Shown: piece after piece, positions 16,981 to 24,733 of the stretch
Numbering within the stretch: the stretch's first letter is position 1
How the letters are laid out: each line of letters starts with the position of its first letter
NCBI GenBank assembly: GCA_947494925.1
Contig: CANLWS010000018.1
Span: forward strand, 1 to 43,873
Reading direction: 5' to 3'
DNA length: 43,873 nt
Origin: an uncultured Alteromonadaceae bacterium
GTDB lineage: Bacteria; Pseudomonadota; Gammaproteobacteria; Enterobacterales; Alteromonadaceae
Program-made: the position numbers and the translations under genes
Notes under the pieces: generated by a model
The model's database searches: none
Told to the model about the DNA's origin: nothing
What the model saw: the letters and a program-made list of their open reading frames with translations, nothing else

Positions 16981-17982
16981 ATGGCGATCCACTGGTATCC
17001 AGGGCACATGCACAAAGCCCAAAAAGAAATGAAAGAAATCTTGCCCCAGGTGGATTTGTTGATTGAGGTATTGGATGCCCGGATCCCCTATTCCAGCGAA
17101 AATCCAATGATCGCCCAGTTACGTGGTGACAAACCCTGTATTAAGGTATTGAGCAAAACCGATTTGGCAGATCCACTGCTTACTGCCGAATGGCAGACTT
17201 ATCTGGAGCAGGACAAAGGGGTTAAAACCCTTGGAACAACCACTGAGCAACCCGCCAAGATGAAGCAGGTGATGGATCTGTGCCGTAAGATGCTGCCGGA
17301 AAAAGATGCCAGCGTAAAAACCATTAACGCCATGATTGCCGGTATTCCCAATGTGGGCAAATCCACCCTGATTAATACTCTTGCCGATCGCGTTATTGCC
17401 AAAACCGGTAATGAACCGGCAGTGACCAAAGCCCAGCAACGAATTAATTTAGGCAGCGGCATTATTCTGTTCGATACGCCGGGAATACTCTGGCCAAAAG
17501 TGGAAAACGAAAATAGCAGTTACCGTCTTGCCGCGTCTGGTGCAATTAAAGACACAGCGATGGATTATCAGGACGTTGGCTTTTTTGCTGCAGATTACCT
17601 GATCAAGGCATACCCAGATCTGTTAAAAGATCGTTTTCAGCTGGAAGACATTCCCAACACCGAAATTGAATTTCTGGAAATGGCTGCAGCGCGGCGAGGC
17701 GCCAAAATGTCTGGGGGACGCGTTAATTTACATAAAATATCTGAAGTACTTATTAATGAGTTACGTTCAGGAAAACTCGGGGCTATCACCCTGGAAACAC
17801 CTGCCATGGTCGAGCAGGAAAAAATTCAGATGGCGCTCGACGCGGAGAAAAAAGAAGCTGAAAAAGCCAAGCGCAAACAACGCTTTAAAGAGGGCTCGTT
17901 AACACCAAACAAAAAAGATCAGAAAAATCAGCGTATCGAAAAACGCCAACAGCGCTCGGCCAATAGAAGTAAAAAACGGTGA
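16981..17982 (+). CDS. ylqF: ribosome biogenesis GTPase YlqF/RbgA
   Basis: 333-residue circularly permuted GTPase. The G4 motif (LSKTDLAD) comes first, then G1 (GIPNVGKSTLINTL) and G3 (DTPGI). The opening HWYPGHMHKAQKEM is the YlqF signature. The C-terminus is highly charged and Lys/Arg-rich, suited to rRNA binding. In Bacillus the family drives late assembly of the 50S subunit; in gammaproteobacteria its role is less well known. The gene has its own upstream gap of 100 bp and is followed closely by the YkgJ gene. Confidence 0.95.
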   Translation: MAIHWYPGHMHKAQKEMKEILPQVDLLIEVLDARIPYSSENPMIAQLRGDKPCIKVLSKTDLADPLLTAEWQTYLEQDKGVKTLGTTTEQPAKMKQVMDLCRKMLPEKDASVKTINAMIAGIPNVGKSTLINTLADRVIAKTGNEPAVTKAQQRINLGSGIILFDTPGILWPKVENENSSYRLAASGAIKDTAMDYQDVGFFAADYLIKAYPDLLKDRFQLEDIPNTEIEFLEMAAARRGAKMSGGRVNLHKISEVLINELRSGKLGAITLETPAMVEQEKIQMALDAEKKEAEKAKRKQRFKEGSLTPNKKDQKNQRIEKRQQRSANRSKKR

Positions 17983-18016
17983 ACACACTTTGCTCTTGCT
18001 TCTCGGATAAAACCTT

Positions 18017-18406
18017 TTGAAAGATTGCAATCAATGCGGTAAATGCTGCATTAAATACAGTAATGGTGGTTTGTCCGTCACCCCAGAGGAAGTAGAGGTG
18101 TGGCAATTGTTTAATCCTGAGATTGCCGAATATGTGCACAAGGGAAAAATCTGGCATCAACCTGATACAGCCAAGCCAATCGAATTATGCCCCTGGTTGC
18201 GCAAAGAACCCGGGAAAAATGTTTACACCTGCGACATCTATTTCGACCGACCTGACGACTGTCGCTACTACCCGGTTACTGTCAAACAAATGATCGCCGA
18301 TGAGTGTGAAATGCTGGATGAAAAAGATCTACAGAATCCGGGATCAGCACAACTCAGCTTAGACAGGCTGATGAAAGACAGCCGTCCCCCATTCCAGTCA
18401 AAGTAA
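18017..18406 (+). CDS. YkgJ-family cysteine cluster protein
   Basis: 129 residues. The protein opens with CNQCGKCC, and further Cys are spread through the chain (CPWL, CDIYFDRPDDCRYYP), the pattern of the zinc/iron-chelating CxxCxxCC family (YkgJ/UPF0153). A metal or Fe-S centre is likely; the biochemical role is unknown. The start is TTG at 18017-18019, because the Cys motif begins at residue 4 and no ATG is available in frame. It follows ylqF after 34 bases and is probably cotranscribed. The stop lies 15 bases from the convergent soxR stop. Confidence 0.85.
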   Translation: MKDCNQCGKCCIKYSNGGLSVTPEEVEVWQLFNPEIAEYVHKGKIWHQPDTAKPIELCPWLRKEPGKNVYTCDIYFDRPDDCRYYPVTVKQMIADECEMLDEKDLQNPGSAQLSLDRLMKDSRPPFQSK

Positions 18407-18421
18407 GCTGAGGAGTTACTG

Positions 18422-18865
18422 CTAGGCCTTTCTGTCAAGTATCACGGGACCTGGTCCTTGCGCTGCGAGTTCATCATCTGGGTTGTATATTGGACAGGAC
18501 TTCATTGACAGGCAACCACATCCGATACAAGCATCAAGAGAATCCCTCAATCGTTCAAGATAATTAATTCGTTCGTTAAGCTCAGATTGCCAAGCTAACG
18601 ACAAGGCCGCCCAATCATCTTTATCAGGGGTACGGGCATCTGGCAATGAATCGAAAGCGCCCTTGATCCCTTGTAAACTAATTCCCATCTTCTGAGCCGC
18701 CTTGATCACGGACACTCTTCTCAGCACATCCAATTTGTAACGTCGCTGATTTCCCTGGTTCCGCCAACTACGTATTAAGCCCTTCTGTTCATAAAAATGC
18801 AGTGCCGACACATTGACACCACAACGTCTTGCAACTTCTCCTACCGATAGTTCTCTGTCAGCCAT
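18422..18865 (-). CDS. soxR: redox-sensing MerR-family regulator SoxR
   Basis: 147 residues. The MerR helix-turn-helix is at about 6-75 (LSVGEVARRCGVNVSALHFYEQKGLI, RRYKLDVLRR), followed by a dimerisation helix and the SoxR [2Fe-2S] motif with C113, C116, C118 and C124 (CIGCGCLSMKSC), then the conserved PIYNPDD tail. Oxidation of the cluster by redox-cycling compounds converts SoxR from a weak repressor to an activator. It is divergent from a small ORF and a VOC gene, with a consensus SoxR box between them. No soxS is present, as in most bacteria outside the enterics, so SoxR probably acts directly on its neighbours. Confidence 0.96.
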   Translation of the reverse strand: MADRELSVGEVARRCGVNVSALHFYEQKGLIRSWRNQGNQRRYKLDVLRRVSVIKAAQKMGISLQGIKGAFDSLPDARTPDKDDWAALSLAWQSELNERINYLERLRDSLDACIGCGCLSMKSCPIYNPDDELAAQGPGPVILDRKA

Positions 18866-18907
18866 CTGTATTCTCCTGATTTATTTTGAAGATAAACAAA
18901 AAAGCAC

Positions 18908-18938
18908 TTTACCTCAAGTTATGTTGAGGTTTTATGCT
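18908..18938 (+). promoter_or_regulatory. SoxR-activated promoter with overlapping operator
   Basis: The -35 box TTTACC (18908-18913) and the -10 box TATGCT (18933-18938) are 19 bases apart, the overlong spacer required for MerR-type activation. The dyad CCTCAAGTTATGTTGAGG (18912-18929) fills the spacer and resembles the E. coli soxS operator closely. It fires away from soxR, toward 18968. A second copy of the half-site, CTCAAGTTA, occurs at 18942-18950. Confidence 0.9.
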
Positions 18939-18967
18939 TGACTCAAGTTAAAAATTAGGAGCAAAAA

Positions 18968-19081
18968 ATGACAGCAATTACTCAATTCACCGAAGAACAA
19001 TTTACGTTATTCAAGATTAAGTCTTCTGAACTATTGAAAAATTACCTGGAACTGTTCAACAACACTATGAAATTTAAATAA
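18968..19081 (+). CDS. 37-residue small protein under SoxR control
   Basis: An ATG with AGGAG 6 bases upstream opens a 37-codon frame ending in TAA at 19079-19081. The product (MTAITQFTEEQF... ending NNTMKFK) is predicted to be one amphipathic helix rich in Lys, Glu, Leu and Phe, with no signal peptide, membrane segment or Cys. It is the first gene downstream of the SoxR promoter, and the next start lies 9 bases after its stop. No family is recognised. It could be a functional small protein, a leader that couples translation to the VOC gene, or the remnant of a longer gene; the strong ribosome-binding site favours real translation. Confidence 0.65.
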   Translation: MTAITQFTEEQFTLFKIKSSELLKNYLELFNNTMKFK

Positions 19082-19090
19082 GGAGGCAGC

Positions 19091-19510
19091 ATGATCCGTT
19101 TGGAACATATCAATATTTTTGTCGCAGATATGCAGGAAACCCTGGATTTTTACCGCACAGCTTTCCCCCATTGGCGAGTTAGAACGCAAGGGGAAGCAGA
19201 ATGGTACGGCACTATGCGCAACTGGTTGCACTTTGGCGACGAATACAATTACCTGACGTTTAACGACCAGGGTACAGGCGACAATCGTGACTTGAAAACT
19301 ACACAACTTGGCCTTGCACATTTTGCTTTTGAGGTAACAGATATAGCTAGAATAATTCAACGACTGGTTGCAGCAGGCTATGCTATTCACAAGGAAGGCG
19401 CAGAAAGCCCCTTCAGGAAAAACATATACTTCCTGGATCCAAATGGATTTGAGGTGGAGTTTGTTGAATACCTCTCAGACAATCCCGAAGAAAGGAACAG
19501 CGATGATTAG
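19091..19510 (+). CDS. VOC-fold (glyoxalase/bleomycin-resistance-like) protein, SoxR-regulated
   Basis: 139 residues with two beta-alpha-beta-beta-beta modules. The first has MIRLEHINIFVADMQETLDFY (candidate metal ligand H6). The second has LGLAHFAFEVTDI and ends with YFLDPNGFEVEFVEY, giving His and Glu ligands. This is a typical single-chain VOC protein, either a lyase/dioxygenase or a drug-binding protein; the substrate is unknown. A very strong AGGAGG site 5-10 bases upstream sets the start. It is the second gene of the SoxR-driven unit and is followed by a strong terminator, so the unit holds just two genes. Confidence 0.9.
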   Translation: MIRLEHINIFVADMQETLDFYRTAFPHWRVRTQGEAEWYGTMRNWLHFGDEYNYLTFNDQGTGDNRDLKTTQLGLAHFAFEVTDIARIIQRLVAAGYAIHKEGAESPFRKNIYFLDPNGFEVEFVEYLSDNPEERNSDD

Positions 19511-19638
19511 AGCCTGTTGATATATATTTTCAGATTAAAAATGTAATTTTTACGTGATACTTCTGCGATACATGCTGATTAATATACATATCAACATATT
19601 CTGAAATGTGTTTTCAATTGTGTTTCCCCTGTTACTTT

Positions 19639-19664
19639 AGAGGCTCCTCAGAGCCTCTTTTTTT
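19639..19664 (+). terminator. rho-independent terminator of the SoxR-driven unit
   Basis: AGAGGCTC (19639-19646) pairs with GAGCCTCT (19651-19658) around a 4-base loop and is followed directly by a run of seven T. It lies 128 bases after the VOC gene. Confidence 0.92.
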
Positions 19665-19785
19665 GTTTGCGAATTAAACGCAGGTTCCAAGCCGCAGATT
19701 CTGGTCTACCCGACGCTTTTTTGCCGCCTTTTTGCTAATTTTTATTACACTCAATGTTTAATACATCCCATTGGACCTAGACTTA

Positions 19786-21591
19786 ATGACTGCAAAAAAC
19801 TGGCTGGTGTTAATACTTTTCCCGCTTTGCTGCACAAAGGCTTACTCAGAGTCCATTGCAGATATTTTCAATACCGACAACGTCGAGTTCGGCGCAGTTA
19901 AAACCCCCTTTGGATTATTTGTGACCCGCAGCGAAGGTCAGTGGGGCAAATCTACAGGCAGTAAAATTTATCATCTTGCTCCTGATACCGGGGAATTTCA
20001 ATTAGCCGATTTCTCCCAGGGGAATTTTGACGATTCTGATCCTAATTATGACCCCTTTGATCATCGTATCTGCTTCATTTCCAATCGTCCTGAGGAAGGT
20101 GCTGAAGTAGCAGTCAAGAACGACAATATATGGTGTACCTCAAACCAAGATGACAAGTGGCAAAAGCCTTATAAGTTGCCTGAACCTGTTAATTCTTCAG
20201 CAAGGGAATTCAGCCCTGCATTTGATAAGAACGGTAAGCTTTTTTTCGCGTCAGACAGAAAAGGAGGGCTGGGCCAGGGAGACATTTATCAGGCGGATTT
20301 TAGCCAGGAATCGGGCTGGCAGGTCAGAAATTTAGGTGCCGCAATCAATACAAAGTTCGGCGAATGGAATGTTGGTATTAGCCCGGCGGGCGACGAGATG
20401 ATCATTGAATCCTCTTCACGACAAGAAAATCTCAGTATCCCAGGCGACCTCTATTATAGCCGCCAATTAGAACCTGATATTTGGTCCAAGACTATTCCAC
20501 TTAGCCAGTTGAACAGCAAAACAAGCGATTTAATGGCGCGCTGGTTCGCACCCGAAGAGTTAGTATTTGCTACTGGCATCAGCGGTAATATGGATCACAA
20601 AGCAGCGAAAAAATCTGAATGGCTTCCTCTTGAGCCCAGCGTCGCAGTAGTTTCAAGATCAAAAGGTGAAGTCATACTACTCAACCCAAAAAACCTCAAG
20701 GAAATCAGACGTTTCACTCTTGGTACAGGTCCGCATGAAATAGCCTCTTCATCTGACGGCAGGATCGCAATATCTCCTTTGTTTGGTATTTACCCCAAAC
20801 CCCATGAAAAGCCAGTTGAAAAACGCCCTCCTTTCATTGTTAAGCCAAGCGAGGGGCTTGTCAGCTTAGACTTGGTAAGTGGAACAAGGCAGTCCTTTAC
20901 TCTGGAGAACTGTCCTCGACCCCATGGGATAGATATGGATGCACAGGCTAAAAGAATCTGGGTTACCTGCGAAGAAAACGGCAGTATTGTTGAATTCTCT
21001 GTTAGCAAAAACGCTGAACAACACCGCTATACACTGGACAAAGGAATACATAAAGTTCTGTATCTCAGCACACCCCAAGTACTGCTCGGGACAAATCCTG
21101 ACAACGGTAAAGTTTACAAAATATCCTTGCAGAATAATCAAGTCACCAGCCTACACTCCGGCCAAGGAGCAGAGGGCATTACGACGAATTATCAGGGTTC
21201 CGTGGCCTGGATTGCAAATAGTGGTGATCAGTCAGTTTGCCGACTAGATATATTAAAAATGTCCCTTGATTGGTGTCAAAAAGAGTTAGGCGTGATGCCC
21301 ATCGCGCTAGCTTATTCAGCATTAAACAATGAGTTATGGGTATCACTTTTTGGTCAACGCATGATTGTTGTTATCGATGCTGAAAGTGGCAAAAAACTCA
21401 CACACTTCGAACTTCCGCATAGTGCTTTGGATCTTGAGTACAACCCCGATGAATCTCTTATTTACGCAAGTATTCCGCGCCTGAATGCAGTGTTGGCCAT
21501 TAGCGTGAACAGCAGGAAAATAGCAGCGCGATTTGATAATGTGATGGAAGCCGATGACCTGGATTACTTACCGACAGTGCTCTCACGATAA
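19786..21591 (+). CDS. exported two-part beta-propeller protein (PD40 repeats plus YVTN/YncE-like propeller)
   Basis: 601 residues from ATG 19786; an in-frame TTG at 19771 is less likely because the signal peptide (about 1-23, LVLILFPLCCTKAYSES) begins right after the ATG. The first half has PD40/WD40-like repeats (SDPNYDPFDHRICFISNRPE, FSPAFDKNGKLFFASDRKGG, GDEMIIESSS). The second half has a YVTN/YncE-like propeller with repeated VVSRSKGEVILLNPKNLKEIRRF, PHGIDMDAQAKRIWVTCE and MIVVIDAESGKKL blades. No catalytic domain is seen, so a binding or scaffold role outside the cytoplasm is inferred. It stands alone between the SoxR unit terminator and a convergent gene. The function is unknown. Confidence 0.82.
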   Translation: MTAKNWLVLILFPLCCTKAYSESIADIFNTDNVEFGAVKTPFGLFVTRSEGQWGKSTGSKIYHLAPDTGEFQLADFSQGNFDDSDPNYDPFDHRICFISNRPEEGAEVAVKNDNIWCTSNQDDKWQKPYKLPEPVNSSAREFSPAFDKNGKLFFASDRKGGLGQGDIYQADFSQESGWQVRNLGAAINTKFGEWNVGISPAGDEMIIESSSRQENLSIPGDLYYSRQLEPDIWSKTIPLSQLNSKTSDLMARWFAPEELVFATGISGNMDHKAAKKSEWLPLEPSVAVVSRSKGEVILLNPKNLKEIRRFTLGTGPHEIASSSDGRIAISPLFGIYPKPHEKPVEKRPPFIVKPSEGLVSLDLVSGTRQSFTLENCPRPHGIDMDAQAKRIWVTCEENGSIVEFSVSKNAEQHRYTLDKGIHKVLYLSTPQVLLGTNPDNGKVYKISLQNNQVTSLHSGQGAEGITTNYQGSVAWIANSGDQSVCRLDILKMSLDWCQKELGVMPIALAYSALNNELWVSLFGQRMIVVIDAESGKKLTHFELPHSALDLEYNPDESLIYASIPRLNAVLAISVNSRKIAARFDNVMEADDLDYLPTVLSR

Positions 21592-21670
21592 CTTAGCCCC
21601 GAGGGAAATTCAGAATTTAGGGAATTCTCCAAGGCGACGTAAGGATGTCGCCCTGTAGGAAAGTTGATTA

Positions 21671-22141
21671 TCATTTCACCACACTGGCGCAAACCAATGC
21701 CACGCTGGTCAGCACACAGGCAAATGTGCGAAGGTGATTCCACAAGGTCCAACTGATGAGATAGTGTTCCCATATTGAGTTAGCATCTCCAGATTCGGGA
21801 TTTACCTTGGCTAACCTGTTGTTGAGAGGTACATTGCCCGCCACAGTCACACCGAAACTACCTGCTAAGTAGATAACACTGGCCATCAGATAATAAATAG
21901 ATTCATTGGCCTGCCAGTTCAATACTGCATGGACGCCAATCAACAAAGCGACTAAAGGTAATCCGAAAAACATCAGCATAAAGGACAAAGAAAAAACGTC
22001 AATATTGATCCTTTGCATAGCGCGAATACCCTCAGCTCTATCTATATTCCCAAGGGCTTTCATGACGAAAGAAGAAAAGGCAAAAAATACGCCTGCCATT
22101 ACAGCACTGGCCAGTGCGCCAATAAGTCCCAACTCATACAT
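21671..22141 (-). CDS. DUF1772 (anthrone-oxygenase-like) membrane protein
   Basis: 156 residues with four predicted membrane helices. Family features are the N-terminal GVFFAFSSFVMKAL, the loop NVPLNNRLAKVNPES and the motif IWEHYLISWTLWNHLRT before the last helix, all diagnostic of DUF1772. Some fungal members act on polyketide anthrones; bacterial members are uncharacterised and often lie next to NAD(P)-binding proteins and TetR regulators, as here. The start overlaps the stop of the upstream gene by 8 bases, showing cotranscription and translational coupling. Confidence 0.88.
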   Translation of the reverse strand: MYELGLIGALASAVMAGVFFAFSSFVMKALGNIDRAEGIRAMQRINIDVFSLSFMLMFFGLPLVALLIGVHAVLNWQANESIYYLMASVIYLAGSFGVTVAGNVPLNNRLAKVNPESGDANSIWEHYLISWTLWNHLRTFACVLTSVALVCASVVK

Positions 22142-22862
22142 ACTTTTGCTCCTTTGCAGACACAGCTACAGACTTGCCTATCAGCGAAATATTGTTCATT
22201 GCTGACACCATAAATTGCGCAACTGCATCTCTAGCCACTTTCATCACTTGAGTCTCGCCCTGCGTGGAAGCAAAGACCGCAGTTTCATCGAGCGCATCAG
22301 TCAAGTGCACTGGCTGTACTATCACCCATTCAAGGTCACTCTCCCGGACAATTTTTTCCTGCCTTTCGGTATCAGCTATCTGAGGTTTTAAAATCAAGCT
22401 AAAAAACAACTGATCGACAAATCCAAGATTCCCTCTCGTCTCTCCCACACCATAAGAACTCTGCACAACGAGTTTTTTAACTCCTTTATTCTGCATAGCT
22501 TGAATGACATTCTTTGTTCCGTTTGATCGGATCTGATTTAACGTATCGGATGCCCCAAAGAATCTGACTTTTAATGGATTCTCCTGAATACCCAAAGTGA
22601 TGATAACTGCGTCATGTCCTTCTACTACAAGCTCAATTTGAGCAGGGTCATTGGCATCACCATCAATACAACGTAAACCTTTAAACTCATTTTTTAGCCC
22701 TGTAGCTGAGCGAGAAAACGCTGTCACATTATGTCCTTGCTCAAGCAACTTTTTCACAGTTGCTTTTCCGGTTCCACCAGTTGCACCAACCACCAATATG
22801 TTCTGCGCCTTTGGCACTTGGTATTGATTACCTTTTGTCTGCTCAGTACTCACGTTATTCAT
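22134..22862 (-). CDS. atypical SDR / NAD(P)-binding (NmrA-like) protein
   Basis: 242 residues from ATG 22862, chosen because GGAGG (22870-22874) lies 7 bases upstream; the longer frame would use TTG at 22889 without such a site. The Rossmann motif is ILVVGATGGTGKATV, followed by VTAFSRS, CIDGDANDPAQ and VVQSSYGVG, with WVIVQPVHLTD further on, the pattern of atypical SDR/NAD(P)H-binding proteins. It lacks a clear YxxxK catalytic pair, so it may be a reductase for quinones or a redox-sensing protein. It is divergent from the TetR gene, with three operator copies between them, and is the first gene of a two-gene operon. Confidence 0.9.
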   Translation of the reverse strand: MNNVSTEQTKGNQYQVPKAQNILVVGATGGTGKATVKKLLEQGHNVTAFSRSATGLKNEFKGLRCIDGDANDPAQIELVVEGHDAVIITLGIQENPLKVRFFGASDTLNQIRSNGTKNVIQAMQNKGVKKLVVQSSYGVGETRGNLGFVDQLFFSLILKPQIADTERQEKIVRESDLEWVIVQPVHLTDALDETAVFASTQGETQVMKVARDAVAQFMVSAMNNISLIGKSVAVSAKEQKYV

Positions 22863-22890
22863 TACATATCCTCCACTTTTCCGCCACAAC

Positions 22891-22949
22891 TTGACACAGT
22901 GTCAATTGACACAATGTAAACATTAGTCAATACTTGACACCATGTCAAG
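22891..22949. promoter_or_regulatory. three copies of a 15-bp TetR-type operator
   Basis: Site 1 at 22891-22905 (TTGACACAGTGTCAA) is a perfect inverted repeat. Site 2 at 22906-22920 (TTGACACAATGTAAA) abuts it and has one degraded arm. Site 3 at 22934-22948 (TTGACACCATGTCAA) is near-perfect. Each arm contains TTGACA, the -35 consensus. TTGACA at 22906-22911 with AATACT at 22929-22934 (17-base spacer) is a likely promoter of the tetR gene, so repressor binding would cover it. Confidence 0.85.
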
Positions 22950-22968
22950 TTGTTGGATTGAAAAATAA

Positions 22969-23556
22969 ATGAATACTGAAAAACCAGATACCCGTCATCG
23001 AATTCTCAATGCCTGTATTAGCATTCTTGAAGAGCAGGGAGGGAAAGGTGTGCGCATGGGAGATATTGCGAAAAAAACCGGTATATCAAGGCAGGCACTG
23101 TATTTACATTTTTCGTCCCGAACCGATTTACTGGTAGCCAGTACCCGTTATTTAGATGAAAAACTGGATATCGACGCGCGATTAGCGGATTCACGCGCGG
23201 CACAAACCGGAATACAAAGGTTATCCTCGTACGTTAAAGCTTGGGGTAACTATATTCCTGAAATTTATACTGTGGCTAAACCTCTCTTGATTGAGCAAGA
23301 CACAGATCAAGCGGCTGAAGCAGCTTGGTCCGACAGAATGCAGGCTATGCGTGAAGGATGTGAAGCGGCCATTTCTGCCTTACACCGAGATAATAAATTG
23401 AGTTCTGAGTGGAACACTAAATCCGCTACAGATGCCCTCTGGACTCTTCTTTCAGTGCGAAATTGGGAACAGTTTACCCAACTATGTGGCTGGTCAAATC
23501 AGCAATATATTGACCACTTGATTTGCATGACAAATCGACTGTTTGTAAGTCCATAG
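22969..23556 (+). CDS. TetR-family transcriptional repressor
   Basis: 195 residues. The TetR helix-turn-helix at about 8-55 reads RHRILNACISILEEQGGKGVRMGDIAKKTGISRQALYLHFSSRTDLL, and an all-helical ligand-binding domain follows. It is divergent from the SDR-DUF1772 operon, with a gap of 106 bases from ATG to ATG carrying three operator copies, so it very probably represses both itself and that operon until a ligand releases it. The ribosome-binding site is weak. The effector cannot be inferred from sequence; a toxic organic or quinone-like compound is plausible given the gene set. Confidence 0.93.
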   Translation: MNTEKPDTRHRILNACISILEEQGGKGVRMGDIAKKTGISRQALYLHFSSRTDLLVASTRYLDEKLDIDARLADSRAAQTGIQRLSSYVKAWGNYIPEIYTVAKPLLIEQDTDQAAEAAWSDRMQAMREGCEAAISALHRDNKLSSEWNTKSATDALWTLLSVRNWEQFTQLCGWSNQQYIDHLICMTNRLFVSP

Positions 23557-23607
23557 TTTCAAAAGCCTTAAAAGAAATGCTTTGACAGGATACTTAAAAC
23601 CAAAAAA

Positions 23608-23664
23608 ATTGGACCCAAATAGGAGGGCTAATTATCCCGAGTTGGGGTTAAATAAGGGTCCAAT
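23608..23664. repeat. 9-bp inverted repeat between tetR and the MAPEG gene
   Basis: ATTGGACCC (23608-23616) and GGGTCCAAT (23656-23664) are exact inverted arms 39 bases apart. The sequence between contains GGAGGGC and ATCCCGAGTTGGGG, which can pair further. There is no T-run. It could be a terminator for the convergent genes or a small mobile-element relic; the role is unknown. Confidence 0.4.
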
Positions 23665-23689
23665 CCACAAGATAAAGGTACTCGTCTTG

Positions 23690-24100
23690 TTACAGCAACG
23701 TTTTTGCACCAATTACCAAAATAGCTCCCCATGAGACCAGGTAAACTGGCGTTCTCAAAAACGGGATGCCCGCAATGTAAATTATTGCATGTACTACTCG
23801 CGCAAAGAAAAATATTTGTGACCAATATGCGATCGCAGAATACTCAACCTGAGGAGCGATAAACCCAGCCGCTACAATTACCGCAATAAATGCTGGCATG
23901 GTTTCAACCATGTTCAGATGTGCTCGCTGTGCTCGTGATGCCCATAGAGGTGGTATTGGTTGTTCCTGTGGAAACTTTTCCGGGTAGTTGTTCAAAAAGC
24001 TTGGTATTCCCCATACAAATACTCTGGCGAGTATGTAAGGGGTCCACAATAAAAGTGTCAGTATGCCACTTAAGGCAAGATAAAAATAAGCTGTATGCAT
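23690..24100 (-). CDS. MAPEG-family membrane protein
   Basis: 136 residues with four membrane helices. The MAPEG signature RAQRAHLNMVETMPAFI (about 55-71) and the closing VVHAIIYIAGIPFLRTPVYLVSW stretch are clear. MAPEG proteins include microsomal glutathione transferases and related enzymes; bacterial members are mostly uncharacterised, so glutathione conjugation is possible but unproven. AAAGGA precedes the ATG by about 8 bases. It lies alone between the tetR and YHS genes. Confidence 0.9.
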   Translation of the reverse strand: MHTAYFYLALSGILTLLLWTPYILARVFVWGIPSFLNNYPEKFPQEQPIPPLWASRAQRAHLNMVETMPAFIAVIVAAGFIAPQVEYSAIAYWSQIFFFARVVHAIIYIAGIPFLRTPVYLVSWGAILVIGAKTLL

Positions 24101-24253
24101 AACAAGTGTCCTTTGCTAATGAGCGTTGAATCCATTAAAAATGGCTTCCAATTTGTGACCAAATAGTTCGCGAACGAACGAGGTCAATAATATTCATGTA
24201 CAAATATCCTTCAAAAAGAAGAGAGCGCTTAAACACGCACTCTCAGTCAGGAA

Positions 24254-24733
24254 CTAAAGGCTGGTTGCCGAGGAATGTTTGATTTTCTTCCACTGCTTTT
24301 TAGCAGACGAAATCGTGTTGCCTGGATTTTTTTGATAAGCCCTGAAGATTTCTTCATTCAGGAAAACGTATAACTTGCCATCAACTAAGTCAGCGTATTG
24401 CGGGTCACCATCGAACTTTTTACCTACCGATACCCCGAAAGTACAGAATCCACCATTTTGCGGTACGTACCTTGCTGCATTGTCTTCAAACTTGGCTTTG
24501 TTTTCTTCGTTCTCAAAATAGTAAGCTACACCATCATATACGGCAGTGTATCTGGCGTTACCCTCTACTCTATTGCCGATAGTAATAAACGCTACTGGGT
24601 CGACACCATGTAAGCCAAGGGGTGCGCCAGCTGCTGTTAGCCCTGCTGCAACATTGTTTTCATCAACTGCATAAGCAGGGATACCAGAAATACCCAGTAC
24701 CAAAGTGGCCACCGCAATTAATCTCTTCATCAT
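24254..24733 (-). CDS. exported YHS-domain protein
   Basis: 159 residues with a signal peptide (about 1-22, cut after AYA). One YHS domain follows (about 40-120): GLHGVDPVAFI, YTAVYDGVAYYFENEENKAKFEDNAARYVPQNGGFCTFG. Its Cys and surrounding residues are in the positions used by YHS proteins for metal contact. These small exported proteins are common in marine proteobacteria and may handle metal ions, a role not demonstrated. The GGAG site sits 4 bases before ATG. The gap to the AraC gene upstream holds nothing recognisable. Confidence 0.9.
   Translation of the reverse strand: MMKRLIAVATLVLGISGIPAYAVDENNVAAGLTAAGAPLGLHGVDPVAFITIGNRVEGNARYTAVYDGVAYYFENEENKAKFEDNAARYVPQNGGFCTFGVSVGKKFDGDPQYADLVDGKLYVFLNEEIFRAYQKNPGNTISSAKKQWKKIKHSSATSL

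Noticed and set aside
23608-23664. Integron attC site
   Set aside because: The inverted arms and GTTGGGG are suggestive, but the required R and L box arrangement and an integrase are missing.
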